Notes: a model not told the origin generated them from the sequence alone. Positions 11,627-25,061 are shown, counted from the first letter of the stretch. The stretch is 64,000 bases of DNA from Morchella semilibera (GCA_009192285.1 WBVU01000010.1:866111-930110); one strand, 5' to 3'. Translations and numbers: made by a program.

Positions 11627-12656
11627 TTAGCTCTCCTTATACCGCGACCCCTTCCTACCTTGCTTATCTACATAGCTACCCAAAACTCTCAAGCCCACAC
11701 AGTATTTCTGAAGTTCCTCCAGTGCCCGCTTGGCATTATCGGTCTCGGCGTGCCCCTCAAATTCAACGAAAAAGATATAATTCCACTTGACTACTCGACT
11801 GGGTCTACTCACAATGGAGGTGAGGTTTAGATTAAAATCCTTGAAAACCCGCAAAGAATCGCAAAGCGCACCCGGCAGCTTATGATCGATCGTAAACGAC
11901 AGTAGGCTTTTATCTTTCTTTTTCCCACCCCCCTCCTCAACTGTCCATTCACCCGTGCTCACACCGGATCGTTTACTGGCCGACAACACAAAGAAGCGAG
12001 TAGTATTATCGTGAGAATCCTCGATATTCTCGGCAAGTATCCTAAGACCCTTAACATCACTAGCAATCCTACTAGCTATTGCACCAGCATCCTCAAAACC
12101 TGCGGCGATCTGTGCAGCTTTTGAGGTGGAAGAGACGTCCACTCTCTCCACACCTTTCAGGTTTGCGTTGAGCCAAGCCTCACATTGACCGAACGCCTGA
12201 GGATGCGAGTAGATCTTTGTTATTGACTTGAGGTTCCTGGCAGGGGAGAGAAGGCAGTGGTGCACATCTAGATAGGCCTCTCCACATACACGTGTGGAAC
12301 GATATTGTGAGGCGCGATCGCAGAAGAGGTCGAGCGTAAAGACTACGGAGCCATTGGTGGAATTCTCGAAGGGAACCACACCGTAGGTAACGGTACCGTC
12401 CTCGACAGCGACGAAAATGTCTAGAAGTGGTTAAAAGTGTACGGATGCTTAAGGGTACAGTTTAGAGGTACCTTCGATTGTGGTCTTGGGCTCAAAGACA
12501 TGGGTATTTGGGTCGAAGCATTCAATCGCTGCCTGTGAGACCTTTTATTAGGGATTGTAATGTACGGGAATGTTAGGTAAGACGTGCCTGATGAGAATAG
12601 GAAGTTCGTGGGCCTAGATATGCCACTGAAGGTAACGGGTTAGCTTTTGATGCCAT
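11627..12656 (-). CDS. pha2: Prephenate dehydratase (phenylalanine biosynthesis)
   Basis: Converts prephenate to phenylpyruvate in the shikimate branch to phenylalanine. Exons 12656..12588, 12532..12472 and 12420..11627 give 307 aa. N-terminal catalytic domain: VAYLGPRTSYSHQAAIECF, then DIFVAVEDGTVTYGVVPFEN, with the catalytic Thr-Arg-Phe in DNTTRFFVLS. The C-terminal ACT domain (LPGALCDSLRVFKDFNLNLT, SRPSR) is the phenylalanine-sensing part in this family. Intron 1 begins GC (CAG|GCACGT) and ends CACAG, a GC-AG intron; no GT alternative keeps the conserved SHQAAIE junction. The start ATG follows a run of in-frame codons, but no other Met fits the family N-terminus. Convergent with RBX1, divergent from eRF1. 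Confidence 0.95.
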
Positions 12657-13483
12657 CCTGACTGCTTGCTGTTTGAATTTGAGATGGTTGAAGAGCTCTT
12701 CGTCTGTTCCCGGTTTTCGCAGCTTGCCGGCGTGGTGATAAACAGAACCTTTAACGGAAACCGTCAACCGGAGGTGTAATATTGAAAGGTGGCCAACTTG
12801 ATTAATTCTCGTTAGTCCCACAGTTTTGTGTGGTGAGCCACCGGTAGCCACAAGTCTTTACAGACGTAACTGATTACGAAGTGGAACGGACTAGCGATGG
12901 ATTCTACTGGAATTCCATTTTGGTTTTTGGTTGTGCTCTCCGTCTATATTCGGTAGTGACACTCACAGGCTCTGGTGCAGAGGGCAATGGTTATATTTAA
13001 TTCAGTACTTGTACAATACATGTAGGCACCATACAGTAGAATTTGGGCACTGCGGAGTTGGGCGCGGGGGAGGGGTCCGACAGAGCCTCCTTTATAACTG
13101 ACTCATTCGCCTCACACAAAACCCCTGTCTTGCCTACATCTTCCAGTAGGTACATGTACTCTGTGTAAGTTGGCTTCCCCGCTACAGGCTGGCCTGCGAA
13201 TAGAGAAAAAAAAAATCTAAACCGACACAGTACACTTGATTACATCTTACCCAACCACTCCAAGTTACCTAATATACATCCTTTCCCTCGCTTCCGACCA
13301 TTTCCCCCTCTTCTTTTTTCCTTCATCTCTCCTACCACAATACCATATCTGATCTCTGCTGGTTAGTTAAGACTATTTCCTGCATTTGGTTCCTCTCTTT
13401 CCTTGCCTCTCTTTCTTTTGTGTGAAACACCTTTTTGACAGTTCTGGGCGGAGCAGATTTGTTGAGAATACAAAACAGCAAAG
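12657..13483. promoter_or_regulatory. Divergent promoter between PHA2 and eRF1
   Basis: 827 bp. Contains TACATGTA copies near 13017 and 13149 and a pyrimidine-rich stretch from about 13280 to 13330 just before the eRF1 leader, as often seen upstream of highly expressed fungal translation genes. No RNA gene seen. Confidence 0.5.
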
Positions 13484-15070
13484 ATGTCGCAATCACAGCC
13501 AAATGAGGTGGAAAAAAACATCGAGATCTGGAAGGTGAGATTTAGATATTCCTCATACTCCAAACCTGTTTAGCTTCTTATAGACTGGACGGGTTTGGTG
13601 TTTTAGTCTCCCCCCCCCTTTTTCACTTCCTTTTTTTTTTTTTTTACAAATGGTAGAGACTGACAACTTTTTTTCTCATGCATGTGTAAATAGGTCAAGA
13701 AGCTCATTAAGCGTCTCACTGAGGCGCGGGGCAACGGGACCAGTATGATCTCGCTGATCATACCTCCCAAAGACCAGATTTCACGAGCAGCAAAAATGTT
13801 GGCCGAAGAGTTTGTTAGTGCTCTCTTCCATTACGCTGTGTGTTGTCATGTGACGCATGAAATTTATTGATAATATTGTGTAGGGCACTGCTTCTAATAT
13901 CAAATCGCGTGTCAATCGTCTCTCTGTTCTGTCAGCTATTACCTCTACCCAGCAGCGTCTCAAACTCTATCCTCGTGTTCCCCCCAATGGCCTCGTCGTC
14001 TATTGTGGTGAAATTATTACCAGTGAAGGCAAGGAGCGCAAGATAAACATCGATTTCGAGCCTTTCAAGCCCATCAACACTTCACTGTATTTGTGTGATA
14101 ACAAGTTTCACACTGAAGCGCTTTCCGAGCTTCTAGAATCGGACAACAAGTTTGGGTTCATCATTATGGATGGTAATGGTGCGCTCTTTGGAACTCTTAG
14201 TGGCAATACCAGAGAGGTTGTCCATAAATTTTCCGTCGATCTGCCAAAGAAGCACGGTCGTGGTGGTCAATCTGCATTGCGTTTCGCTCGTCTTAGAGAA
14301 GAAAAGCGCCACAACTATGTTCGCAAGGTCGCTGAATTAGCAGTGCAGAATTTCATTACTGCGGACAAAGTCAACGTTTCTGGGCTTATCTTGGCTGGTT
14401 CGGCCGACTTCAAGACTGAACTGGCTCAGAGTGATATGTTCGATCCACGTTTACAGGTTAAGATTATCAAAGTTGTTGACGTGTCATATGGTGGTGAGCA
14501 TGGGTTCAACCAAGCTATCGAACTATCCGCCGAGACTCTCGGTAACGTTAAGTTCGTTCAGGAAAAGAAATTGATCGGCAATTACTTCCAGGAGATTTCA
14601 CAGGACACCGGAAAGGTCTGTTATGGTATTGATGATACCTTGAAAGCCATGGAGCTTGGTGCTGCTGAGAGTATATCCCCTTTCGACTATACTATTGTTT
14701 CACCTTGTTTTAATACCATATAGCCCTTGTTGTGTTCGAGAATCTCGATGTAACCCGCTGGACCCTTAAATCCTCCACTGGCGGAGAGATTGTCCTCAAC
14801 ACCACAAAACAGCAAGAGTTGGACCGCGAAAAGTTTATGGACAAAGAGTCTGGCCAAGAGATGGAGGTTATTGAATCTATTCCCTTCCTTGAATGGTTGG
14901 CCGAAAAATATAAGGACTTTGGCGCAACTCTTGAGTTCGTGTCGGACCGTTCTGGAGAGGGCAACCAATTTGTCAAAGGCTTTGGTGGGATTGGTGCATT
15001 CCTTAGATACAAAGTCAACTTTGAGCAGCTCGCCGAGGTCGATGATGAGGATGAGTACTATGATGATTGA
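13484..15070 (+). CDS. sup45: Eukaryotic peptide chain release factor eRF1
   Basis: Recognises all three stop codons and triggers peptide release in the ribosomal A site, with eRF3. Exons 13484..13534, 13694..13813, 13884..14670, 14724..15070 give 434 aa, the family's usual length. Stop-codon recognition motifs TASNIKS and YLCDNKF are present in domain N, the catalytic GGQ lies in [15 protein letters not shown], and the acidic tail (DDEDEYYDD) binds eRF3 in known homologues. Domain 3 starts near [12 protein letters not shown]. The last intron has donor GTATAT; reading through it leads to a stop shortly after. Intron 1 contains a long T run and is 159 bp, longer than its neighbours. Confidence 0.97.
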
Positions 15071-15783
15071 TGGTGGGGACACCTCGCGGTTTATAGCGAG
15101 GACGTCATTCCAGACATAAGGTCTGAGGGCGTCCTTGGGAGGCGGCAGCGCTTGCGCGTTGTTCGTCACTCATTTTGTGGGGGGGGCTTGGTTGTGGTGG
15201 AGCCGGAAAATAGTGTTGGTTGTTGTTGAAAATGGTAGGTCAATCAACATCTATCAATTTTTCGATGGTATAGGATTAACAAGCTATAGAGTTGAATCAA
15301 AGTCATGGAGAGGGTAACAGGCAGTCGGTACCACGAATTATGGAGGCTGGCACTAGGAATGCGGGTGGATGGGTAGGCGTTCGATCCTATTTTCTTTGGC
15401 TTTGGATATGGCTTGGTTCTGTGAAAACATTTTATTTAGAAAATCGATCTCGTTACATTGAAAAATCTCGGTTGATGCTCCCCATTTCTTGATAGGTAGC
15501 TAGCTATAACATGCGAGTTTCATTATTAGGTCAATTCATGTGACATCACTCGTAAACCATATTCGCTAAGTGGTGGGGTGGGGCTAGACGTGGTTTGGTT
15601 ACTTCGTGTACAGAGGAGTAGAGTGACGTATGGTAATATCGTGGTTAAATTTGAGGGTCTTTACCAAAGGAAAATAGTTTCCCAGTCACTCAGTTCTCAT
15701 AAATGGAGATTAGATATTGTACTTGTTATAGGTATCATTTAATCTAAACATATTCCAACGGAGAACTAGCCGCTAAACTGGGC
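15071..15783. other. Convergent intergenic region, eRF1 and UAP1 3' ends
   Basis: 713 bp holding the two 3' untranslated regions. I see no gene, RNA or repeat of note. Confidence 0.5.
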
Positions 15784-17538
15784 CTATTCCTTCTCGATAA
15801 CAGCGGGGGCCTTAATCTCCTTGCCCTTCAAAAACTCTAGCCCCTCACCAGCCTATTACATCAAATTAGTACAAAATTCACCAACAGTATGCGGAGAAGG
15901 CTTACATATGACACCAGAGGGGAAACCTCAACACCGGTATCGTCTTCATTTGTCTCGCTTATAATCGTCGCCCCAGCAGCTTCCAACCACTTCTTTCCCT
16001 GTCTGAGGACGTCCCTCTTGCTGGTGTCCGGGTCATCTTCTCCAGTTCCCCTAGCGTTCTTGAGGGGTGAAAATTCATCTTCACGCTTCACTTCAAGACA
16101 GGCAAAACGGGACAGTGGAATTCTTGGGAAAATGTCAAAGACGAACTGTTCAAGCTTGATACCATTCGGCTTTTCAGGCTTAAACTGCTCTCCAGTTGTA
16201 GTGTCACAATAAGGAATCTTCTTCCTTGCGATGTGGTGGGGCAGACTGTGTACCCACTCAGGAATAGTCTCCAAAAAGCGGGTTGAGTAGTAGTGGTTGA
16301 CAATATTTGCAGCGCGGAACTTGAGAATACTCTTGTTCTTCTCGTCGAGAGCTTCCGCAGTCTCGGAATCGATTTCGGAATATTCAACGACATCAGGCTT
16401 TCCGTTTTTCAGGATGATGAGACCCACAGACTCGGTAGCATTTCGTTTGCGGACCACCTTAGTGGCAAGGTCGACATCTTTCGAAGCGGAGAACCCTATG
16501 AATACTGGATCACACACCTTGACAAGACTGTTGTCGACACAGTAGGCGTGGACATGTTCAATAGACCTTGCACGAATGTCGGTAAGGACAGATGAAGTTA
16601 TGAGAGCCTGATAGATACCACCATTACCATCAGGGGCAACAGCAACCTTTGATTTTGACTCGAGGATGATTTTACCCTCATTCGAAATGCAGGGCAAAAC
16701 ACCTTGCTCAAAGAAGATGACATTCTCTTTCTCAAGGCCAAAGTAATTGTTTTCCTGGAAAAAGTTCTCTGTGGGTCCACGAGTAGGGCCTGAGGTCATG
16801 ATGTACCAAGGCACGACAGCCTTGTCCTTGCCTACTTTCTTTGCGCCAAGGGTTTGTACACGAAGAATACGCTCGGCTTGGAGCTGGAAAAGAGATTTCT
16901 TTGAGGGTAGACCAACATCGAAGCAACCTTTGGGGGCACTGGAGCCCAGGCGAGTTCCCTGACCACCTATATCCACGTGTTAATGGTAATTAACATAAAG
17001 GCATTGCGTTTTATTTAAGAAGCTTACCAGCCATGAGAACTACGGCCACCTTGTTATTCCCGATTAGCTCGAGACCATGTTCATTCCATGACTCGATATC
17101 AGATGGGGCGCTGTCAAGGATGGAAGCTGTTGCGGACTCAGGAAGTGGCTCAACAACTGGAGTCTCAGCCGGAGGAGGAGGAGAGAGCGCTTCTTTAGTA
17201 ATGATCTGTCGATACGATTGATTTTTATATTAGCACCCCGGCAATGGTAGTGATGGTTGAAAGGTTATTCTATAGTTGAATAACACAACTAGCTTTTATG
17301 TGTAATGAGAACTTACAGAAATCCTCTTAGGGTCCATCTTTGACAGCTGGTGAAAAAGGGCAGCCTTTTCGGTGTCATTCAAGTCGTCAAAAAACGCAAA
17401 AACATGTTCCTGGCCGACTTCCGCAAACTTTTGTTTCAATTCGTTGACAGCCTCCGGAGAAGGAGCTCTAATATTAGAATCTCCGCCGAGGGAGAGCTTG
17501 TTGAGGGCGCTTTCAAGACCGGACTTGATTGCAGCCAT
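15784..17538 (-). CDS. uap1: UDP-N-acetylglucosamine pyrophosphorylase
   Basis: Makes UDP-GlcNAc from GlcNAc-1-phosphate and UTP in the cytosol, the precursor for chitin, N-glycans and GPI anchors. Exons 17538..17317, 17205..17028, 16966..15906, 15852..15784 give 509 aa, normal for the fungal enzyme. The nucleotide-binding signature [20 protein letters not shown] spans the exon 2/3 junction. Further motifs are [10 protein letters not shown] (substrate loop), [10 protein letters not shown] and [13 protein letters not shown]. The final 23-codon exon encodes [21 protein letters not shown], the usual C-terminal cap. The N-terminal 74 residues form the helical lead ([20 protein letters not shown]). 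Divergent from VPS53. Confidence 0.96.
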
Positions 17539-18568
17539 AATAGTAATATGGATGATGGTATATGTGTATATACTACTAGATGGGTTGGCTTGTTGAATGG
17601 ATGATTTTCGTGGGTGGTATCACTCGATGGGTAGTAGCAATGGAGTGTAGAGTTGAGTGGAAAGGGAGTAAGAAGAACGAGGGCAAGACAAGATGTATTT
17701 ATTTAAAGACGAAGAGATAAGCTAAGCTACAAGCAAAAGGAGAGAGGTTCACAACCCCGCAGAGCTTCGTGGTCGTGGCTTCAGAAAAAAGTATGGGAGG
17801 GGGCGGGGCCTTGCTGCTATGCATATCTGTTTTTGGAAGCTTGTAGTCAGTCAATTGAATGAGGAGCCAGTGCGGGACGGGGAACCCCACCACGGGTTGG
17901 TTGGTGGGATGGTCCACGCATATGATATCCTTGCAGGGGAAAGAGACTTTTTTTTGTGCCGAATGTGAGGGAGCACGATGCTCTTCTGTAGCACTCTAAA
18001 TACATGTATACATAGTCTAGACCGTCTAGTTACCTGTACATGTATGTACTGTATTGTGCCAACATACCTGTGTTTTTAATTGAAGCTTCTGACAGCAGAG
18101 TCGAGGTCAGAGTGTAAACAGTAATCTTCACGCTGGAGGGGTATGGGGGGCATAGGACACGGCATGGGATATCAGCCCTAGGTACTAGATTCAGACCCTA
18201 ACGCAGGTATGTGTGTACTACTCTGCATACTGGTATTACCCGGCCTCGGTGCCACACATTTGTGACGCTTGACGCTAAGTAACTTTGATTTCCAGCTCGG
18301 GGAAGCTTAGACTGATTATCAAAAAGCTGAGCTCTTGAAGTTCCAAGTCCCTGTGCTATTTACTTTACTTACATACAAGAACCTCTACCCTTCTTAACGC
18401 TTCGGCATTAATTAGGTAAGTAGACACGTGTGTTGTACCACAGTAAGAGAAAGGGACTGTACTGAGCTCCCGAAGTTGTTGTACATATCGTAACTCTGTT
18501 ACTACATGTAGCCATTAACATCTCAAAAATAGCCATCTCTTGTTTATCCAAACAAATATTTTATAAAC
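17539..18568. promoter_or_regulatory. Divergent promoter between UAP1 and VPS53
   Basis: About 1.0 kb. Contains three TACATGTA copies (about 18001, 18039 and 18505). No gene supported; the open frames here are short and start with non-ATG codons. Confidence 0.45.
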
Positions 18569-21289
18569 ATGTTCGGGATGAACGGCTCCAGGGGAATTCC
18601 CCCGCGGGGAGGATTGTCGGTGGATCCCTTAGACTCTGGTAGGTAACTCCCGGCCATCATAACACTCCCTTCTAACAACCTTCATAGGCGACTACGATCC
18701 TATTCACCATCTCAATGCGCTCTTTCCCCATCCCGCGACGCTTCAGAGCGTTCCAGCAACTTCGCAGGCACTCCACAACCACCTTGAATCCCTCGATACA
18801 GAGATATCACAACTCGTCATTACACAATCCACTACAAATGCAGACTCGCTGTCGCAGATCGCTGCGGCAAAGGCGGAGCTTGCAGAATTGCTAGAGAATA
18901 TAGATACGGTTCGGGAAAGGGCTGTCAGAACAGAGGATGCAATCGCGGCAATGACAGCAGACATCAAGAAATTAGACTCCACAAAGAAAAATTTGACATT
19001 ATCTATGACGGTGTTGAAAAGATTACAGATGTTGAGTATGCTTCCTGGAAATTGTGTTGTGCTGGCATGGGCCCTTTATTAACTTTAACCTTAGCCACTG
19101 CCTATGAACAGCTCAAAACTCAATCAAAAAATCGCCAATACCGCGAATGCGCATCCCTTATGTCTGCAGTTCTCGAACTCATGGCTCACTTTAAGTCCTT
19201 TCGTTCAATAGACCAAATTGCTACACTCTCGCGTAACGTTGCAGATCTCAAGGCAGAGTTATTAGAGCAGGTCTGCGAAGACTTTGAGATGGTGTTTGTA
19301 AAGCAAGAGGTCGCAATTAGGAAAGGAATGTTGGCAGAGGCCTGTAATGTCATGGATGCACTTGGAGATGGTGCCCGAGGACGTTTAGTAACCTGGTACT
19401 GCAACACTCAGCTAAGGGAGTACCGGCAAGTCTTTAGAGGCAATGATGAAGCGGGCTCATTAGATAATATTTCCAGAAGATATGCGTGGTTGAAAAGAAT
19501 TCTGAAGGTTTATGATGAGGAGCATCTAGGGATTTTCCCGCCAAGTTGGAAGGTCAATGAGGTTTTAGCAAAGACGTTTTGTGAGGGAACAAAAGACGAC
19601 TATAAGGGGATCCTAACAAGGGCTATGAGGAGAGAGGGTGGAAAGACTTTAGACGTAAACCTATTGCTGAAGTGTTTACAGGAGACATTAGAGTTTGAGA
19701 ACTTTCTTGAGGGGAGGTTTAGCAACGATGTGAGCGATTCTATGACCCAACATAGAGGACGGAACCACTGATATTTGACAGAGAGCCTCCATAGATACAA
19801 TGAGTTCTCGGGACGAACGGCCATTGATCTTTGGCAAAGCAATATCAGAAGCCTTTGAGCCCTACCTCTCTCTCTGGGTGGATGCACAAGACAAGTATAC
19901 TTCCCCCGCCACAATCTTAGCTTTAGCTAACTTATAATTAGACAACTGTCTAATATGATACCTTCATATCGTGCTGCGCCTCTCCGTCCGCCTGATGAAG
20001 ATGTGACTGTCCTTCCATCTTCCATTGAGCTTTTTCATTTCTATCGCATAACTCTCGCTCAATGCGCTAAACTCTCCACCGGCTCCAAACTTCTCGACCT
20101 TTCCAAAACATTCGCAAAATACCTTGACGAATACGCCGAGGTTGTTCTTCTCCACTATTTCTCCCCCGAGAAAGCAATGTCATTAGCAGCAGAGGATGTA
20201 GTTGTTGTTCTAAATACCGCCGACTACTGTCATGTTACTACCTCCCAACTGCAAGAAAAGGTGAAATCTCGCGTCGATCCAGACGTTGCAGATAAAGTCG
20301 ACTTTGAACGCCAATCGGACGCGTTCCTTGGTGTCGTGAGTGCTGCAATCAGGCTTCTTGTTCGTAAAGTCGAAATTGCAGCGGAACCGGCCTGGCGCGA
20401 GATGCGAAATGCCCCCTGGAGTCGTCTGGAGGCAGTCGGTGATCAGAGCGGCTATGTCAGTGTCCTTATTACGGCTGTCAAATCTACTGTCGGTGAGATT
20501 CTAGGTTTAGTTGGAAAAGAAGCGTATCAGCGTGCTTTCTGCGATAAAGTCGTCGAAGCCATGGCATCTGCATTCTTGGCAAGTTTGGTTGGGTGTAGAC
20601 CAATTGGGGGTGTGGGCGCTGAACAAATGCTTCTGGACGCCTATGTTCTCAAGAAAGGATTTGAAGAGCTCCTCACACTTCGCGCAGAAGCCGGGACAAC
20701 ACCCCCAGTTAGTTACATAAAATTCGTAAATAGGACACTCACCAAGATCGATACACTTCTTAAAACACTTCAGGTGCAGAGTAGTCCAGCCGAGGGCCTC
20801 GTACAAGCATATCTCATCCATATATCTGACCGTTCAGATACCAACTTCCGCAAGGTGCTTGACCTTAAGGGAATTCGCAGACCTGATCAATCCAGCTTTG
20901 TTGAGTTGTTTCGTGCACATATGGTGACACACGACAATCTCTCTGAGTCAAATCCATTTTTGACAGCTCTTGTTGTGCCATCCGGCAATATTAGCTCCAC
21001 TCCAGGCGGAGGCGGTAATAACATAAGTGGTCTTGGAATTGCTGGTGTGGGCAGCAGTGGACTTCCGGGTGCTGGTGTGCTTGTACCACCTAGATTTGAC
21101 CCAAGCGGATTGGGGAGCGCGATTATGAATGCGGCAAGAGATGGTGTTGACAGGTTACAAACACAAACGCCCGGTGAGACCGATGGGGAGGATGGTTTAG
21201 AGGGGAACCTCAGGACATTGGGAAGATTGTTTAGGAGGGACGGAAGTGGGATAGGTATTAGAGGGCGATTTGGGAGAGAAGGTGGATAG
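18569..21289 (+). CDS. vps53: VPS53, subunit of the GARP tethering complex
   Basis: GARP tethers endosome-derived vesicles to the trans-Golgi. Exons 18569..18638, 18688..19035, 19095..19729, 19782..19894, 19942..21289 give 837 aa. The N-terminus DPLDSGDYDPIHHLNALFPH is the family signature, followed by a long coiled coil (LSQIAAAKAELAELLENID, RTEDAIAAMTADIKKLDST) and the helical rod region (FKSFRSIDQIATLSRNVADL, LEQVCEDFEMVF). Then come RPLIFGKAISEAFEPYLSLW and the C-terminal domain ending in a Gly/Pro-rich disordered tail. Exon 4 is supplied by an intron with donor GTGAGC; reading through that intron gives an early stop after RGRNH. Partners are VPS51, VPS52 and VPS54. Confidence 0.94.
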
Positions 21290-22278
21290 TGAGTGTGATG
21301 TTTACTTTTTAAGGACAAGCATTGTATAGTAGCCTATAGTTATCGTGGTTAAATGTTTTGATCTTAATATAAAAGCCGAAAACCATTCCGATAATGACTT
21401 TACATAGAATAAATCACACTATATATTCAAAGAGTTCACACAGCTGCATGCATGTATCAAGTATAAATAAATAAACAAAGAGTTCACATAGGCATTCAAA
21501 CTTCCGGCAATCCAAGTGATAACAGGATTTCGGGATATTTCCTAGATATACTTGTAGTTGCCTACAGTACCGGATGAATTAATCGGTTGTTGTTCTGATA
21601 ACTGTATTGTCTCATAAGAAGAAATATTGCAGAATATTTCATACAAATAGTACATGTACATTTTTTCGGTTAGGTACAGGCCGGAAGTGACCCGGAAATG
21701 CAGAGCATTACTGGAAAGTATTGTGGTAAATACATATTTGATTTCTCTCAATACCGTAGTACCTATAATACTGCAGAACTCAGTTTCTGCGGCACCCCCT
21801 TTTTTGGTACTGCACATAATATTGTAAGCACTTTCTAGTTGCACAGGAGGGGGCAGTACCATACTTACATATGTATTTGGGTACATTTGATTTGAGATTT
21901 GACTAATGTTCATTTTAGTTTTGAAGGCTAACTGCTCTAAACGACTCCAAAAACTCGCGAGCATATGCATATGCCTTAGTACATATAAACTGGGATATTC
22001 TTATGAGTACTATTGTACGGGGGTAGCTTATGGTTGCGCAGATGGAAATAAGCCATGGGCAAATAAGATATGGTAATTTGACTATGGTCACCGTGCAAAG
22101 GTATCAATGACTATTTGCTATATAATCCAACGGTCTACTACTACCACTGTGGACCAGGTACTACATGTACGGAGACCCCGGCCGGCGCTGTGTAACGTGG
22201 TGGTAACATGGTTGTCAACACCTTTCTTCTAGAGCCTCACAGCTCTAAACAACAACAATATCTCCTCGCACCTCCGCC
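21290..22278. other. Intergenic region between VPS53 and PBN1
   Basis: About 1.0 kb, AT-rich, with TACATGTA at about 21652 and 22162. A 142-codon ATG frame on the minus strand (21542-21970) is present but lacks family features; it is discussed among rejected items. No RNA gene seen. Confidence 0.45.
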
Positions 22279-23996
22279 ATGAGAGAACGTATTACCTTCA
22301 TAGTTTCGCACCCTTCCCACACCCGCCCTGACAACTTCGAGCTTAAGAAAAGTAGTCTAGGTATAAAGGCCCTTCCCCAAACCGCCCGAGAGGACCGCCT
22401 TACTTTCGACATACGCTCTCTGCCAAAGCCGGTACAGCAACTCCTCAAGGACGTTAAAGAAGCTCATTTACGATGGTCTTCCGGAAGATTCTACCAAGCA
22501 GTCGCGCCGTATAGCTCTAGAGTCCCAGCAGGATTGCATGTATTGACTAAGCCTGGGTGGATTGATCCTGCCGGGCTTTTTCCAGGAGAAAAGTCAAAGG
22601 AGTAGGTTGTTCCTGCGTCGCAGCCTTATGGATATTGACAAATAGAATGTATAGCTCAACATTCGATGACCCTTTTCTTTCCGCGGCTTTCGACCTCCAC
22701 CACTTTCCTAAAGAGAGGCTCACGGCGGGTATTTTTGGAATAGGCCAATGGCCCAGAACCTTTTACTCGCCTGTTAAGTCTATTGCGCCTTTTCGGGCGT
22801 TCTTACAGAAGCTATTGATGTGGCATCATGGGATATTGAACAAGGACAGTATCTACTGGATGAAGCGATTAGAAGAACTTGGCGATGCAGACTATATAGA
22901 TCTAAAATACGATGCAATTTCGCAAAAATTTGAAGCGAGCTTATTCTGGGGCCCAGGGGAGAAGGTGTGGAGCGAGACGCTCGAAGGAAGGGGTAATGTA
23001 GAGGTTGGGGTTATGGGTGTTGAGAAGGATATAGAGGAAGATAACTTGAAGATGGCAGGGTTTATTCATGAAATTGGAGAGAGTAATGATTTTGGTACGT
23101 TACCTGGGCTTTGTTTCGCTTTATGCTACTTATTTTTGTGATCATGACTGATAAGTTGCCACCCAGAACCAACAATGTTCTCGTTCCCTTCCCGCCATCA
23201 CACGCACCCTTCTACTTTCACTCTTACCGTCCCACAGCCCACTGGGCTACACCCGCGTCTCCATATCTCTATCCCAGGTTCCCTGCAACCGCCTAAGGAA
23301 GAATGTACTCTCAACGCCCATTTTGACATCCCTTCCGCACTCTTCGTTGATGTTTACCAACTCGGCGCCTCCAACATAAACCTCCTCAACTCTCTTAATA
23401 TCAAGCGAGTTCGTGATGTGAGCGGTAATACAGACCTCGAAAAACCAGACTACAGCTCACAGCAATGGGGAAGTCGGGTTTTGATCGAAATTGACACCGA
23501 GCGTAATGGTACAGGCCCGCTACAGGTGGAACTGCCACTTCATCTTAGATATCTCAACCCACGCGAGAATGCATCATCAGCTGAAGTAGTCTTTGCATGG
23601 CCCGCAGTTTTTTGGGCATGTAATAGCGACAATTGGGTTAAGATGGGTATTAACCCATTCGATCGTACAAACTTGGGATGGGAGGATTTGTTCCCTGAGC
23701 AGGTTATGTACTATCACCTCTCCCCCACTCCCGCCCCAGTAGGCGCAGATAGTGGTATGGTAGGCGTGAAGGGCGGCGAGGGAAAAGAGGGCACTTGGGG
23801 AAGCATCCAGGTCCCTGTATTAGACAAGGGGTGGGGTAATAACGAGACAATAAAGACATGGACAGCAGTGGTTGTTGTCTTTGGGTTTTTGTGGGTCTTT
23901 ATCAAAATTGCTGTAGCGAGGATTGGGAGAGGAATGGAGGAAATAGGTTTTGGGACCGGAGGAAGGAAAGACGCAGATGATAAGAAGAAGAAATAG
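22279..23996 (+). CDS. pbn1: PBN1 / PIG-X, ER subunit of GPI mannosyltransferase I
   Basis: Stabilises the first GPI mannosyltransferase (PIG-M/Gpi14) in the ER membrane and is needed for GPI anchor synthesis. Exons 22279..22601, 22646..23094, 23167..23996 give 533 aa. The lumenal PIG-X domain lies in the second half: LTVPQPTGLHPRLHISIPGS, FDIPSALFVDVYQL, PLQVELPLHLRYLNPRENA, VFAWPAVFWAC. One membrane helix near the C-terminus (WTAVVVVFGFLWVFIKIAVA) is followed by a basic cytosolic tail ending DDKKKK, a dilysine-type ER retrieval signal. The N-terminal third (MRERITFIVSHPSHTRPDNF) resembles yeast Pbn1 in position. Exon borders are supported by reading frame and GT/AG sites. Confidence 0.92.
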
Positions 23997-25061
23997 GCCG
24001 GTACTTGACATTGATGGTGGGGCAGGACTGGCTGGGTAACCAAACTTATAAGTGCGTGTAGTTTACATAAATTAAAAGGGTAAAGAATATAACGCTTCCA
24101 AATCTACTCCATCAAACACTATAGCCACATAATAAAATCTTACCAAGTACCCAATTAGAACATGCATGTCTGGTAATAATAATAATGACCTCCGAGCTAG
24201 GTTTGGAGGGATCCTAAATATATATGCAGTAGCCTTGCGAAAGACTAAGAAGATGTATATGTGCGTGTAGTTGTGCCTAGCTGGCGGCTTATATAAAGGT
24301 TTCGAAAGGATTCACCCGGTTTGATGGTATCACAGTTTAAACTTCGGCTGAGAGCGGGCGGCTCCCCCGTGTTACGCTGTTCAAGATAGTGGTGCTTGCA
24401 TATAAAGTTTATGGAAACGTGCAGTGGGGGCCAGATAAGCTCCTGGGGATCGTCGGATCTGCCATTCTGGGGTGTCGGGTTGTTGCGCGAGGCGAGTGAT
24501 AACTTATGATCCGACTACATACATGTTACGTAAGTACATATCACTCCACTACATGTAATTACCTGTATGTTTGAAATAAGCTACGAGCTCTACGGTAATA
24601 GAGAGAAAACTTGTTTTCTAGGGTTTTTTGGCTTAGTCGAGGTGAAACTACTAAGCGTTAATGTAATTATACATATTAAAACGGAAAGAAGTAAAAGTTT
24701 ATTCGTGCGAGAACGTCTACAGCACATACAGCCGGCCGCGTATACAAAACGTTTCTAGAAGGAGAAGGGTTTCGGAAAGAGAAAGTTAAACGAGTAAACG
24801 CAAAAGGAAATATCCCATATACTAAGCTGCTTTATAGCAAGAGAAAACTAGATGAGATCAGTACGCCTATGTCCCGAAGAACTGTTATAAACGCAAATGT
24901 AGAAGATGCTAATGATTATATCCCATAGGGTTGGGGGAGAGGTGTTATATGGTAGGGTATATATATACGCCGTATACCGGTGACCCCAGCAGGTAGATAG
25001 TCAGATTTAACAAGAGTCCGTAACAGCGATCTTAAAGCTAACAAGCTTTCATATCTCGAGG
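23997..25061. other. Intergenic region 3' of PBN1
   Basis: About 1.1 kb, AT-rich, one TACATGTA near 24551. I see no gene or RNA. Confidence 0.45.

Noticed and set aside
21542-21970. 142-codon ATG frame on the minus strand
   Set aside because: AT-rich, no family motif, no splice or leader evidence. It contains ACCAAAAAAGGGGG, which faintly resembles the end of the 8.8-kb element, so it might be old element debris; too weak to call.
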